Shown in pieces: positions 37,831 through 47,744 of a stretch of DNA of 64,000 nucleotides. The notes under the pieces are model-generated. The model worked only from the letters and a program-made list of their open reading frames with translations, made no database searches and was not told the DNA's origin. The DNA lies in the NCBI RefSeq assembly GCF_003144405.1, contig NZ_PENW01000009.1, positions 248,001 through 312,000 of the forward strand. The letters run 5' to 3'. How positions within the stretch are numbered: position 1 is the stretch's first letter; the number at the start of each line of letters is the position of its first letter. The position numbers were made by a program, and so were the translations under genes. The DNA comes from Proteus cibi. Lineage in GTDB: Bacteria; Pseudomonadota; Gammaproteobacteria; Enterobacterales; Enterobacteriaceae.

Positions 37831-38595
37831 TCAGCTTTTTAAATATTCTTGCGGTGTTTGCCCTGTCATTTTTTTGAAAAAAGTAATAAAGGCACTGTCA
37901 CTGGCAAATCCTAATATCTGACTAATATCAATATAACGATGATGGGTAGCTAATAATTCAATGGCTTTCATTAATCGCCATTGTTGGCGCCATTGTTGAT
38001 AGCTGAGCCCCGTTTCTTTATAAAATAAGCGTGTGATCGTTTTTTCACTCGCCCCCACATACTTTGCCATTTCTTGTAATGCTGGCGGTAAATCATCAAA
38101 GGATAAACGACTTAACCGTCTATCTTTAGGCATAAATAAATGATTAGGTTGTCGCGGTGCATGAGCGATTTCATCAAAGAAAACAGCCAATAAATTGGCG
38201 TAACGCCCTTCTTCCCACTGAGTATCAAAATCAGCAATAGAAATTCGCTCTAATATTTCGCGTAAAAGAGGTGAAATTGTTAAGATCTCACTCTCATTGG
38301 GAAAATGATCATGAAATTCTTCACTAATATAAACTGAACGATATCCAACAGAGGCGTACATTTCGACGCGATGTTCGAGTCTCGGGGGTATCCACGCAAT
38401 CCTCATGGGAGGTAATACAGAAACGCGGGAAGCCAAAGTAATTCGCATACACCCTGACTGCGTAAATAACAACTGCCCTCTATCATGAGAATGAAATCCT
38501 GAGTCGTGCTTTCCCATTTCTGCGGCAATACCAACGACTGATGCAAGATGCTCTTCTGGCACAAAGCGGTCGTATTGATTAAGCCAAGCCATCAC
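37831..38595 (-). CDS. AraC-family regulator with N-terminal cupin
   Basis: A 254-residue regulator. The N-terminal cupin sensor has HSHDRGQLLFTQSGCMRI and IPPRLEHRV; the C-terminal double helix-turn-helix (about 155-254) ends in the AraC signature IDISQILGFASDSAFITFFKKMTGQTPQEYLKS-type segment. It is divergent from an MFS gene 97 bp away and probably controls it. This organisation is common in NimR-like regulators, but I do not assign a symbol. Confidence 0.88.
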   Translation of the reverse strand: MMAWLNQYDRFVPEEHLASVVGIAAEMGKHDSGFHSHDRGQLLFTQSGCMRITLASRVSVLPPMRIAWIPPRLEHRVEMYASVGYRSVYISEEFHDHFPNESEILTISPLLREILERISIADFDTQWEEGRYANLLAVFFDEIAHAPRQPNHLFMPKDRRLSRLSFDDLPPALQEMAKYVGASEKTITRLFYKETGLSYQQWRQQWRLMKAIELLATHHRYIDISQILGFASDSAFITFFKKMTGQTPQEYLKS

Positions 38596-38692
38596 TTGTC
38601 CTATTTAAAAAATAATATGTCTTTATGTTTATAACAAGACATTCATTATCTCTGTATTCTGTCCATCAAGATTTAAGGATGTAGGATAAAAG

Positions 38693-39823
38693 ATGAACAA
38701 AAAACTCTCTTTATGGTTAGCAATTGCATTAATGATGTTTCCACAAATTGCAGAAACCATTTATAGCCCAGCACTGACTGATATTGCAAATGGCTTTCGT
38801 GTCAGTGCAAACGAGGCTGGACAAACACTTTCGCTCTATTTCTTTGCGTTTGCATTGGGCGTCATTATATGGGGTCGATTATGTGATGTCATTGGTCGTC
38901 GTCCGACAATGTTAGCTGGATTGTTTATTTATGCCGTTGCTTGTCTAGGCGTTTTTATGACACAAGATTTTTCAGTCTTACTTGGATTACGCATGCTTTC
39001 TGCTTTTGGTGCAGCAGTAGGTTCAGTGGGCACTCAAACTATTATGCGTGATGTGTATAGTGGTGATGAACTGGCTAAAGTTTTCTCTGTTATGGGAGCG
39101 GCTATCGCACTCAGTCCAGCAATTGGGATGTTAAGTGGTTCATTATTAGTAAGTTATGCGGGTTACCAAGGTGTGTTTAGTGGCCTTGCCCTTCTTGCTG
39201 TCATGTTACTGTTATGGAGTACTTTTGCTTTACCAGAAAGTCGCCCTGAAACAGTTAAAACAGCACCGTTAGGAGAAACTGCAATAAAAATGCTTAAGGA
39301 TAAGCAAATTGCTAAAACAGTATTATTAATTGCCTTTTTTAATATCAGCCTCTTTGCTTATTATCAATTAGCACCTTTTATGTTTGATAAACAAGGTTAT
39401 AGTGCAAGCACCTTTGGTTATAGTGGTATTGCATTGGCAATAGGTGTCGGGATTGGCTCTTATATGAATAAAGCACTATTAAACCGTCATTGGCAATGTG
39501 GAAATTTAGTTTTACTCGCGAGTTTTATTGCATTAGTCAGTGCTGTGGGTGTTTATGTATTACGTAACCACATTAGCTTTATTATTCCAATGATGACCAG
39601 CGTTATTGCTTATGGTATTGCTATTCCCAATATCTTAGCGACTGCATTAGCACAATATAAAGATCGTTTAGGTACTGCGGGCGCATTATTAGGCTTGTTT
39701 TACTATCTGTTAATTGGTGGTGGGCTTGCACTGGCAGGATGGGGACAAAGTTTAGCGATAACGTTACTCATTTGTAGCATCGGTTCCTTATTGTTGTCTT
39801 TTTCTCGCCAAACGGCTAAATAA
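38693..39823 (+). CDS. MFS transporter, Bcr/CflA-like
   Basis: A 376-residue inner-membrane protein with about 12 helices. It starts with the SLWLAIALMMFPQIAETIYSPALTDIA segment typical of DHA1 Bcr/CflA efflux proteins, has motif A (GRLCDVIGRRPTML) after TM2 and GAAIALSPAIGMLSGS in TM5. The substrate is unknown. It is slightly short for the family but without visible truncation. GGATG lies upstream of its start, and it is probably regulated by the divergent AraC-type protein. Confidence 0.85.
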   Translation: MNKKLSLWLAIALMMFPQIAETIYSPALTDIANGFRVSANEAGQTLSLYFFAFALGVIIWGRLCDVIGRRPTMLAGLFIYAVACLGVFMTQDFSVLLGLRMLSAFGAAVGSVGTQTIMRDVYSGDELAKVFSVMGAAIALSPAIGMLSGSLLVSYAGYQGVFSGLALLAVMLLLWSTFALPESRPETVKTAPLGETAIKMLKDKQIAKTVLLIAFFNISLFAYYQLAPFMFDKQGYSASTFGYSGIALAIGVGIGSYMNKALLNRHWQCGNLVLLASFIALVSAVGVYVLRNHISFIIPMMTSVIAYGIAIPNILATALAQYKDRLGTAGALLGLFYYLLIGGGLALAGWGQSLAITLLICSIGSLLLSFSRQTAK

Positions 39824-39830
39824 TAAACTT

Positions 39831-39860
39831 ACCCCGTATCTCTTAAAGGTACGGGGTTTT
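39831..39860 (+). terminator. Terminator of the Bcr/CflA-like gene
   Basis: ACCCCGTA / TACGGGGT around an 11-nt loop, followed by TTTCTCTT. From here to 40198 (about 340 nt) only AT-rich leader sequence of the next operon is visible. Confidence 0.8.
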
Positions 39861-40198
39861 CTCTTACAATTGATCTTATTTTCTGCTGTTATTTTTTAAT
39901 CAATTTCGCTAAGGGTTAACGCTTATTTTGCTTAACAGACAATTCTTAATCTTGTTCAATTCCACAAAAAATGCCTTTATTATCATTTCTTCGTTTTTAG
40001 CACTTTTTCCTGATATATCCTTTTATATAAGGACAAGTTGAACATTAATAAAGATTAGTGACTTTATTTAGTGTTTATCTCTATAAATTTAACCAATATT
40101 ATCTCTTGCCTTTATTTATTATAACAATAATCAAATTGTTCGTTACGCTGTTTCATGGTAAAAAAACTGTTTATCCATACATAGCTTAAGGAACTGGC

Positions 40199-43100
40199 GT
40201 GATAAAAAAAATCTTAGACATTTTCCCACTTTTTGGGAAAAAAGACGTCGCAATTACCGAAAAACATCTCCAAGAATCACTGGTGTTGCTTGCAATATTT
40301 GATGAGAGTTTGCCTAAACGTACATTAAATTATGTACTTACAGGTGAAAATCCGGAGATCCTTTTCGAATTAAATAAGCTGGATGCTTCAAAAGCGGCCG
40401 TTTATTTTGATAAACCAGGTACGTTAGAGTGGTGGTATGCACATAACGTGAATACAGGCCAATATAATAAAGTTATCACTCAAGGGCTGAACGCACGACA
40501 CAAACTCTATTCTAAAGTCGGCGATGGCTTTTCAGCAGAACAAGTTGCGCGTTATGGTAAGGTTCTCGCGGCGGCTTGCCAAGATGTCAATATTAAAGTT
40601 ATCACAAAAGAAGTCCCCACTTGGGTGCTGTATCTTTTAATTGATGTGTTTTACAACACTTATGAAAATGCACGCAATCTCAATTTAGAGCATCGTAAAC
40701 ATTGGAGTATGGAATTTATCGCTAATATGGTCGAAAAAGAGGCCAATATTGCAGGTGAAAATGCCTTATTCGCAGTGTTTGATAGAAAAGAAGTTTCTGA
40801 ATATTATGCCTCTAATCTTAAGCGTATTTATGAATTAAGTGATTTAAAAGACTACCTACTTTCACATCAAGACTTTATCAGAACAGAGTTAGTTGAAAAA
40901 TTGTCAGCAAATGGCTTAGTTGAGTTAATTAATTACCTCAATAAAAATACTGTATTACGCGACACTTTTGCCGACATTATTGTATTACTTGCCACCAGCA
41001 GCTTAAAAAGCGTTAAAAAAACCGCAGAGCCAATTTTAGTCACCTTACCGCCTGAAATTGTTAAAGAAAATCTTACCCATGTTTTAATGAATGGTACGCC
41101 AAAACAACGTACTCAAGCAGCCGATTTATTTGCACGCCAAGGTGAAAACCGCGATGTCCTTGAAGAAGCGTTAAAACATGAAACCTCTAAAGCGGTAATG
41201 AAAAGTATTGAAAGCGCCTTGTTACGTTTTAATGTTGCAGAAGATGCCAATACCGTAGAGGCTATTGAGCTTCCTGATTTCACGCCATTAGAAGATACAC
41301 CATTACCTGATAGCGTTCGCGATATGATGGTTAATAACTTCAATGAGCTATTGCTCAAAGCCAAAGAAAATGCTGAGCGTGAAATTGAAGAAAATAAAAC
41401 GGCTAAACATTCTTATAATTGGGCACAACGCCATTATAAAGATTTGTCTAAGATTAATGAAAAGCAGTGTCGCGCATTAGTGGATAAATTAAATAGCGGA
41501 CAAGGCTCAATCCAATCAAATGAAATTCAAATCATTAAACATAAAAATCGGGTTTTAAATTTACCTGAATATACTCTGTTCCATGCTGTGCGTGTGATCG
41601 TTAATAATCGCCAACATGCCGATCACTTCTCTTCTCACTATTTTAACGGCGAAATTCCTGAGCGCTTATTTAGTGATATTGAATTACGTCACCTTGAAGA
41701 TGTGTTGCAACGTTGCAATTTTAAAAATGCAACCCGACTGACAGCGGCATTATGTTTAGAATCTTATGAGGATGGTTTAAAACGCTTCCGTAAACCAGAG
41801 CAAGTTTGGCCTTTCTTCTCTCAACATCCAGATTATATCGCTGAAGCCCTGAATTTAATGCCAAATCAAAGTGAGCATCGTTATCGCCAGTTTGAAATTT
41901 CACAAGGCATTAAAGTATTAGGTCGTTTCCCTACCATTCCAGCGCAATTCGTGCCTCGAATTATGGAATTGGCATTAGGTGAAAATAAAATGCACCGCGT
42001 TTCAGCGCAGAATTTACTTGAAACACTGCCAAATATTCATACAAGTGCTCAAGAAGGTTTATCTTCTGCGAAACAAGAAATTCGCGTTACCGCGATTGAC
42101 TGGTTAGCTCGTTTAAAAAATCCAGAGTCATTACCTGCACTAAATGCCTTATTGAAAAAAGAGAAGCGCGAAATAGTACGTGCCTCTTTATTAACGGCGT
42201 TAGAGCAACTTGGTGAAGATATATCAAGTTATTTATCACCAAAAACTTTATTAGCTGAAGCGGAAAAAGGTCTTAAAGCTAAAGCACCTTCAAGCCTTGC
42301 TTGGTTTAACTTTGATGCTATTCCGGCATTAACATGGGAAAACAAAAAAGCAGTTGATCCAGCCATTATTCGTTGGTGGATTATTCTGGCAGTAAAACTA
42401 AAAATGCCAGGAGGAAACGCGTTATTACAACGTTATATCGGCCTGCTCTCTCTCGATAGCCAACATAAGCTTTCAAGTTTTATTCTACACACCTTTGTTG
42501 CTCAAGATATTAAAGGACCAACACTTGAAGAAGCGATGGTAGAAGCACAACGTGAAGCTCCGGGTCGTTTAAGCAATTATCAAAACTGGGCGAAGCGTTA
42601 TCCTGAATATTACGCTAAATATGAAAACTACACTTTAGAGCAAGTGATTGAAGAGATTAAAAACGAGGTATTACGTCGTTATTTAGGCTCAGCAATCAGT
42701 GATAAAGGTATGTTAGCGCTTATCTGTGGTATTGAAGGTCATGTTGCGGTATCTGTATTACGTAACTATATGCGTGATCACTATCAGCGTCGTGCGCAAA
42801 TTGAAGCGATGATTGATGCCGTAGCATCAAGCAATGATCCGATTATCATTCAGCTTCTTCTGTCATTATCTCGTCGTTATCGTACTGCATCAGTGCAAGA
42901 AAAAGCGCGTAACTTAGTCACGCAAATTGCTGAACGTAATGGCTGGAGTTCAGATGAATTAGCGGATAGAACCATTCCAACCGCGGGCTTTGATGATACC
43001 GGTACATTAGTGCTGGAATACGGTGAGCGTACCTTTACTGCGAAGATGGATGCAAAACAAAAATTAGTCTTGTTTAATCCTGAAGGGAAAGAAGTTAAAG

Positions 43101-43927
43101 CCTTACCTGCTGCGCGTAAAAATGATGATCCAGAGCTTATCAAAGAAGCGAAAAAACTCTTCACTTCAAGCAAAAAAGAACTTAAACAAGTTATCGAACT
43201 ACAAAGTGTGCGCTTATATGAAGCGATGTGTGCTCAACGTCAGTGGTTAAGCACGGATTGGCAAGAATATATCTTAGCGCATCCAATCATGCATAAACTG
43301 ATTGAACAACTGGTTTGGCAAGAAGTGAAAGATGGCAAGGTTATCAATACATTCCGCCCTTCTGATGATGGTGCATTGCTTGATCTAGAAGATGATGAAG
43401 TGACTTTACAAAATGATTCATTGATCCAGCTTGCTCACGCAGCATTAGTTAATGAAGATGAGCGTAAAGCATGGATGGCTCATTTTAAAGATTACAAAGT
43501 GAAATTCTTGTTCTCTCAGATGGAGCATAAGATCCCAGAATTAGATCTGAAGCAAACTGAAGTGGAAGATAGAAAAGGCTGGATCACAGACACCTTCACG
43601 TTACGCGGTATTTTAACCAAAATGGGTTATCAACGAGGCCCTGCAGAAGATGGTGGCTCGTTCTCACACTATTACAAATTCTTCTCTAGTTTAAACTACT
43701 ACGTGAATATCGGTTTCAGTGGTAGCTATGTGCCAGAAGAAAACATTCCAGCGGTCTTATTCGATTTGAGCTTTGAGAAAAATCAGCAAGATTACTGGGA
43801 TCGTAATAATGTTGAGCTAAAAGATGTACCACCGATTCTATTAGCAGAAAGCTATGCCGATTATCTAAAAGTCGCTGAAGCTTGCGCAGGATTTGATCCT
43901 GAATGGGAAAAGAAAACACCTTGGTAA
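40199..43927 (+). CDS. yehI: YehI/MolR-like HEAT-repeat DUF4132 protein
   Basis: A 1242-residue, mostly helical cytoplasmic protein without signal peptide. HEAT-like repeats are visible around 270-360 and 590-720 (for example SAKQEIRVTAIDWLARLKNPESLPALNALLKKE). A DUF4132 domain lies near 944-1110 (LYEAMCAQRQWLSTDWQEY ... HPIMHKLIEQLVW), followed by the conserved tail with GYQRGPAEDGGSF. It starts with GTG; AAGGA lies 7-8 nt before. It is the first gene of a five-gene cluster in the same order as E. coli yehI-L-M-P-Q. E. coli YehI was once linked to molybdate regulation (molR), without a known mechanism. Confidence 0.85.
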   Translation: MIKKILDIFPLFGKKDVAITEKHLQESLVLLAIFDESLPKRTLNYVLTGENPEILFELNKLDASKAAVYFDKPGTLEWWYAHNVNTGQYNKVITQGLNARHKLYSKVGDGFSAEQVARYGKVLAAACQDVNIKVITKEVPTWVLYLLIDVFYNTYENARNLNLEHRKHWSMEFIANMVEKEANIAGENALFAVFDRKEVSEYYASNLKRIYELSDLKDYLLSHQDFIRTELVEKLSANGLVELINYLNKNTVLRDTFADIIVLLATSSLKSVKKTAEPILVTLPPEIVKENLTHVLMNGTPKQRTQAADLFARQGENRDVLEEALKHETSKAVMKSIESALLRFNVAEDANTVEAIELPDFTPLEDTPLPDSVRDMMVNNFNELLLKAKENAEREIEENKTAKHSYNWAQRHYKDLSKINEKQCRALVDKLNSGQGSIQSNEIQIIKHKNRVLNLPEYTLFHAVRVIVNNRQHADHFSSHYFNGEIPERLFSDIELRHLEDVLQRCNFKNATRLTAALCLESYEDGLKRFRKPEQVWPFFSQHPDYIAEALNLMPNQSEHRYRQFEISQGIKVLGRFPTIPAQFVPRIMELALGENKMHRVSAQNLLETLPNIHTSAQEGLSSAKQEIRVTAIDWLARLKNPESLPALNALLKKEKREIVRASLLTALEQLGEDISSYLSPKTLLAEAEKGLKAKAPSSLAWFNFDAIPALTWENKKAVDPAIIRWWIILAVKLKMPGGNALLQRYIGLLSLDSQHKLSSFILHTFVAQDIKGPTLEEAMVEAQREAPGRLSNYQNWAKRYPEYYAKYENYTLEQVIEEIKNEVLRRYLGSAISDKGMLALICGIEGHVAVSVLRNYMRDHYQRRAQIEAMIDAVASSNDPIIIQLLLSLSRRYRTASVQEKARNLVTQIAERNGWSSDELADRTIPTAGFDDTGTLVLEYGERTFTAKMDAKQKLVLFNPEGKEVKALPAARKNDDPELIKEAKKLFTSSKKELKQVIELQSVRLYEAMCAQRQWLSTDWQEYILAHPIMHKLIEQLVWQEVKDGKVINTFRPSDDGALLDLEDDEVTLQNDSLIQLAHAALVNEDERKAWMAHFKDYKVKFLFSQMEHKIPELDLKQTEVEDRKGWITDTFTLRGILTKMGYQRGPAEDGGSFSHYYKFFSSLNYYVNIGFSGSYVPEENIPAVLFDLSFEKNQQDYWDRNNVELKDVPPILLAESYADYLKVAEACAGFDPEWEKKTPW

Positions 43928-43952
43928 AAGATAGGGATAATTAGGAAAGAAT

Positions 43953-45062
43953 ATGGCTAAAAAAGCACCCGCAGATCAACAAGCAATTAGGGAAAGCGCT
44001 GAGGTTCGATTTGCTCAAGAGTTAGAGCGTTTAACAAAAGCTGATGCTAATAATCCTAAACCACAAGGATGGCTTCGCTCTCCTCGTGCTGTACGCCAAT
44101 TTATTTTAGGTGATGATGCATTAGGTATCACACCTAAGTTTTTTGGCGATGATGCATTGGTCGATCGCGCCATTGTCACATTATTAGGTAAACAAGGTTT
44201 AATGCTGGTTGGTGAACCCGGCACAGCAAAATCGATGCTTTCAGAGCTTTTTGCAGCCGCCATCAGTGGTGATTCAGGATTAACGATCCAAGGTACGGCT
44301 GGCACAACAGAAGATCATATTAAGTATTCGTGGAACTATGCATTGTTATTGGCTGAAGGTCCAACAGAGCGTGCGTTAGTCGGTTCTCCGTTATATCAAG
44401 GCATGCTACAAGGCAAAATTGTTCGCTTTGAAGAGATAACCCGCTGCCCTCCTGAAATTCAGGATGTGTTGGTTTCCTTGATGTCAGAGAAACAATTGAT
44501 GATCCCTGAAATGGGTGATGGTGCGCGTATTAGTGCAAAACCCGGATTTAACCTTATCGGTACAGCCAACTTACGTGATCGCGGTGTTCATGAAATGTCA
44601 GCCGCATTAAAGCGCCGTTTTAACTTTGAGACAGTGAAACCTATTCGTGATCCTGCATTTGAAATTAGCTTGATCCAATCACAACTTGAGAATGAATTAG
44701 GCGCTTTAGCAAGTGAAGTCACGGTACCCACAGATGTGGTGGAATTGCTGGTCACTACATTCCAAGAGTTGCGTTCAGGTAATACCAAAGATGGTGGCAA
44801 TATCAAAACACCGGATGCGGTGATGTCAACCGCAGAAGCCGTGAACATTGCTTATGCTTGTGCCTTAGAAGCGCATTATTTAGGTGATGGTGTGATGAAT
44901 GCGGGTGCAATTGCTCGCCAATTAATCGGTGTTGTATTAAAAGACAATGCTGATGATATCAAGCGTATTCGTTATTACATGGACAACGTAGCACGAGAGA
45001 GAGCAAGAAACAGTAAAGAGTGGAAAGCTTTCTTTGATGCATCAAAAGAGTTTTGGCAATAA
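43953..45062 (+). CDS. yehL: MoxR-family AAA+ ATPase YehL
   Basis: A 369-residue AAA+ ATPase. Walker A is GEPGTAKS (87-94), Walker B is IVRFEEI (156-162, VRFEE instead of the usual hhhhDE), sensor 1 LIGTANLRDRG (Asn206) and an arginine-finger candidate KRRF (220-223). MoxR ATPases act as chaperones or chelatase-like motors that work with VWA proteins, here yehP downstream. It lies 25 nt after yehI with GGAAAG before its ATG. A strong terminator-like hairpin follows about 50 nt after its stop. Confidence 0.9.
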   Translation: MAKKAPADQQAIRESAEVRFAQELERLTKADANNPKPQGWLRSPRAVRQFILGDDALGITPKFFGDDALVDRAIVTLLGKQGLMLVGEPGTAKSMLSELFAAAISGDSGLTIQGTAGTTEDHIKYSWNYALLLAEGPTERALVGSPLYQGMLQGKIVRFEEITRCPPEIQDVLVSLMSEKQLMIPEMGDGARISAKPGFNLIGTANLRDRGVHEMSAALKRRFNFETVKPIRDPAFEISLIQSQLENELGALASEVTVPTDVVELLVTTFQELRSGNTKDGGNIKTPDAVMSTAEAVNIAYACALEAHYLGDGVMNAGAIARQLIGVVLKDNADDIKRIRYYMDNVARERARNSKEWKAFFDASKEFWQ

Positions 45063-45110
45063 AACGCTAAGACTTATGGCTACGCATTAAAATACGTTAT
45101 TTATCCATTA

Positions 45111-45138
45111 AAGGCAGAGTTCACTCACTCTGCCTTTT
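45111..45138 (+). terminator. Intra-operon terminator or attenuator between yehL and yehM
   Basis: A perfect 10-bp stem (AAGGCAGAGT / ACTCTGCCTT) with a 6-nt loop, followed by TTC after four T, lies in the 99-nt yehL-yehM spacer, 24 nt before the yehM start. It should reduce transcription of yehM-P-Q relative to yehI-L, or be regulated. Confidence 0.7.
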
Positions 45139-45161
45139 CACCCAGAAAAGGGATCGACACG

Positions 45162-47744
45162 GTGACGCTACCTTCAATACCTTTACCAGAAAGAATTGAC
45201 CAAGCACGACTGAAATGGACGTCGTTACAGCAACAACATCTCTATTTTGCCCCTGTACGCCACCATAGCCCTGCTTGTGCCTACGGTGTTTTATCACTTA
45301 TTGATTCAGTAAAGCCTGACTATATTTTGATAGAAGGCCCGGATACGTTTAACTCACTGATCCCAAGTTTAAACGATAAAGACACACTTCCGCCGATCGC
45401 CATTATGGGACAAGCCGAGTATTTACATAACGATGGTGAACAAGAAGACCGTGAGAAATCGCTACACTCCGCCTACTTCCCTTTTTGTGAATATTCACCA
45501 GAATGGCAAGCATTACGTGGTGGATTGCGCGTTAATGCAAAAACACGCTTTATTGATTTACCTTGGGCAGCTCAAGTTAATAACGAAGAATATAGCGACT
45601 CACAAAGTCGTAGCTTACAGAAAGAACGTTATTTAGCCCATAGCCAGTTTATCGCGCAATTAGCCAAAAAATGCCACTGTCGTGATCATGATGATGTTTG
45701 GGAGCATCTTTTTGAATTACGTCATATTGAAGCCTTGGCGGATTGGCAAACACTGTTTAATGACACCTTTGTTTGGTGCGCCCTTGCTCGTCTTGACTAT
45801 GAACCACAAGTCCTTGAGGCTGAAGGCTCTTCACAACGTGAAGCCCATATGCTGACGCACATTAAAACGATAAAACAGCAAGAGCCTAATGCCAAAATTC
45901 TTATCGTGACAGGGGGTTTTCATACGCTTGCTTTAATTGAAGGCTTGGCAGATCCACAATCGCAATCATTTACCCTCGCCAGCACAGAACAAAAGCAATT
46001 CACTAAAATGCAAAAAATGGGCGAAAATGAACAAGCTTGGCTTATTCGCTACAGTTTTGACAGATTAGATGCACTTAACGGTTATGCTTCGGGCATGCCT
46101 TCTCCGGCATTTTATCAACAAGCTTGGCAAAGCTTAATGCAACAACATCATGATAAATTAGAAAATAATGATGCGGCAAAGCAGCCAACCCAAGTTTATC
46201 GCAATAAAATGGGGATTGCTTTTCTAAGCTCTGTGGCTCAGGCGATTAGAGAAAAACAATTTGATAATCCACCTAGCTATTTAACAGTAAAACTCGCGGC
46301 TGAACAGAGTTTACGCCTCGCTTTACTCAGAGATCACGCCGGTACCGGTCGCTATGACTTGCTTGATGGTTTACAAAGTGCCTTTATTAAAGGCAGCTTA
46401 GATGATAGCCAAAGCGAATTATGGGCTGAAATTAAAACCTGCTTCTCTGGCTATCTCTTAGGTAAGATCCCATTAGGAACAGCCACACCTCCTTTAGTCA
46501 ATGAAACCTATGAACGCGCCAGAGCGTTTCGCTTCAAACTTGATGATACTTTAACAAAAACAACTAAGTGTGATGTTTACCGTAACCCGCAACATCGCTT
46601 AAGAAGTCGCTTTTTACATTTATTGGCTTTCTTAGAGATCCATTTTGCACACCGTGTAAACGGTCCTGATTTTCTTTCTGGTCATCAATTAGATCTGTTA
46701 TTTGAAGAGTGGCAATACGCTTGGACCCCCAATGTAGAAGGTGAGCTGATTTCATTATCAGAGAAAGGCTCTCAACTTGAAGCCATTGCCCTAAATAAGC
46801 TGTTATCAATGGAAAAACAGCTAGAGGAACAAGGGCAAAGCCGTTCAAGCCAAAGTGCTGTCACGTTATTAATTCAAGCGGCATTAATTGGGCTTCATCA
46901 GCGCATACCCTCACTCTTTAAACTGTTAGATAGCTATATTCAGCAAGATTTTCGTCTTGAGTCACTCACTCAATGTGGACATAAACTGATCCATTTATGG
47001 CGAGGTCGCCAATATCTTGATATTACTGATGAGCTTTCACTTGAAAATCGTCTACATCAAGTTATTCCACAAGCTTTCTTTTGTTTAGAACAATTGGCTC
47101 AGGGTGATGAGCAACAACAAGAAAGTAATTTACAAGCGCTACTCTCTTTGCGTGAATTGATTGAATTTATGCCGTCACTCAATAATCAGCATGATTATAA
47201 AAGTGATTTCTATCAGCAACTCAATCGCCTTGATGGTCAATTAGATACCGTACCTTTATTAAAAGGTGCCGTAGATGCGTTACGTTATTTAGGCTCATAT
47301 ATTGACGAAAATACATTAGTCACCGCGCTAAATACGACCTTTAGTACAGGCAGTTCTCCCGAACATGCTATTGGTTATTTCGTCGGTATGATGCGAACGG
47401 CACCAGAGCTGGTTATTCGCCTACCGCTATTAGTTGATCACTTAAATACCTTGTTACAGCAATGGGATGAAGAACGATTTATTCAGATCTTACCTGATCT
47501 GCGTTTTGCCTTTAGCCAACTTAATCCCAAGCAAAATGCGGAGCTTGCACAATATATTGCCAACGATATTGGTTTAGATACACAAGCGTTATCTTTATGG
47601 CAGTCAGAATTTAGTGCTAAACAGATGCTTGAAGCCACTAAACTCAATCAAAAATTACAACAGCGAATAATGGAACAAGGCATGACTTCTTGGTTTGATG
47701 CTAAGAAAATAGAGAAAGGAGATACGACTCATGAGTCAGCATAA
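45162..47744 (+). CDS. yehM: DUF5682-type protein YehM
   Basis: An 860-residue cytoplasmic protein of unknown activity. The N-terminal third has the DUF5682 hallmarks: YFAPVRHHSPACAYG (His34/His35), DYILIEGPD (57-61) and VTGGFHTLAL near 248-257. Such conserved Glu/His sets recall the EreA/ChaN/TraB-like putative metallo-hydrolase folds; this is inference. The rest is helical. The start is GTG with AAAAGGGA upstream. It overlaps yehP by 14 nt. It belongs to the MoxR-VWA cluster and is specific to that gene neighbourhood in bacteria. Confidence 0.82.
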   Translation: MTLPSIPLPERIDQARLKWTSLQQQHLYFAPVRHHSPACAYGVLSLIDSVKPDYILIEGPDTFNSLIPSLNDKDTLPPIAIMGQAEYLHNDGEQEDREKSLHSAYFPFCEYSPEWQALRGGLRVNAKTRFIDLPWAAQVNNEEYSDSQSRSLQKERYLAHSQFIAQLAKKCHCRDHDDVWEHLFELRHIEALADWQTLFNDTFVWCALARLDYEPQVLEAEGSSQREAHMLTHIKTIKQQEPNAKILIVTGGFHTLALIEGLADPQSQSFTLASTEQKQFTKMQKMGENEQAWLIRYSFDRLDALNGYASGMPSPAFYQQAWQSLMQQHHDKLENNDAAKQPTQVYRNKMGIAFLSSVAQAIREKQFDNPPSYLTVKLAAEQSLRLALLRDHAGTGRYDLLDGLQSAFIKGSLDDSQSELWAEIKTCFSGYLLGKIPLGTATPPLVNETYERARAFRFKLDDTLTKTTKCDVYRNPQHRLRSRFLHLLAFLEIHFAHRVNGPDFLSGHQLDLLFEEWQYAWTPNVEGELISLSEKGSQLEAIALNKLLSMEKQLEEQGQSRSSQSAVTLLIQAALIGLHQRIPSLFKLLDSYIQQDFRLESLTQCGHKLIHLWRGRQYLDITDELSLENRLHQVIPQAFFCLEQLAQGDEQQQESNLQALLSLRELIEFMPSLNNQHDYKSDFYQQLNRLDGQLDTVPLLKGAVDALRYLGSYIDENTLVTALNTTFSTGSSPEHAIGYFVGMMRTAPELVIRLPLLVDHLNTLLQQWDEERFIQILPDLRFAFSQLNPKQNAELAQYIANDIGLDTQALSLWQSEFSAKQMLEATKLNQKLQQRIMEQGMTSWFDAKKIEKGDTTHESA

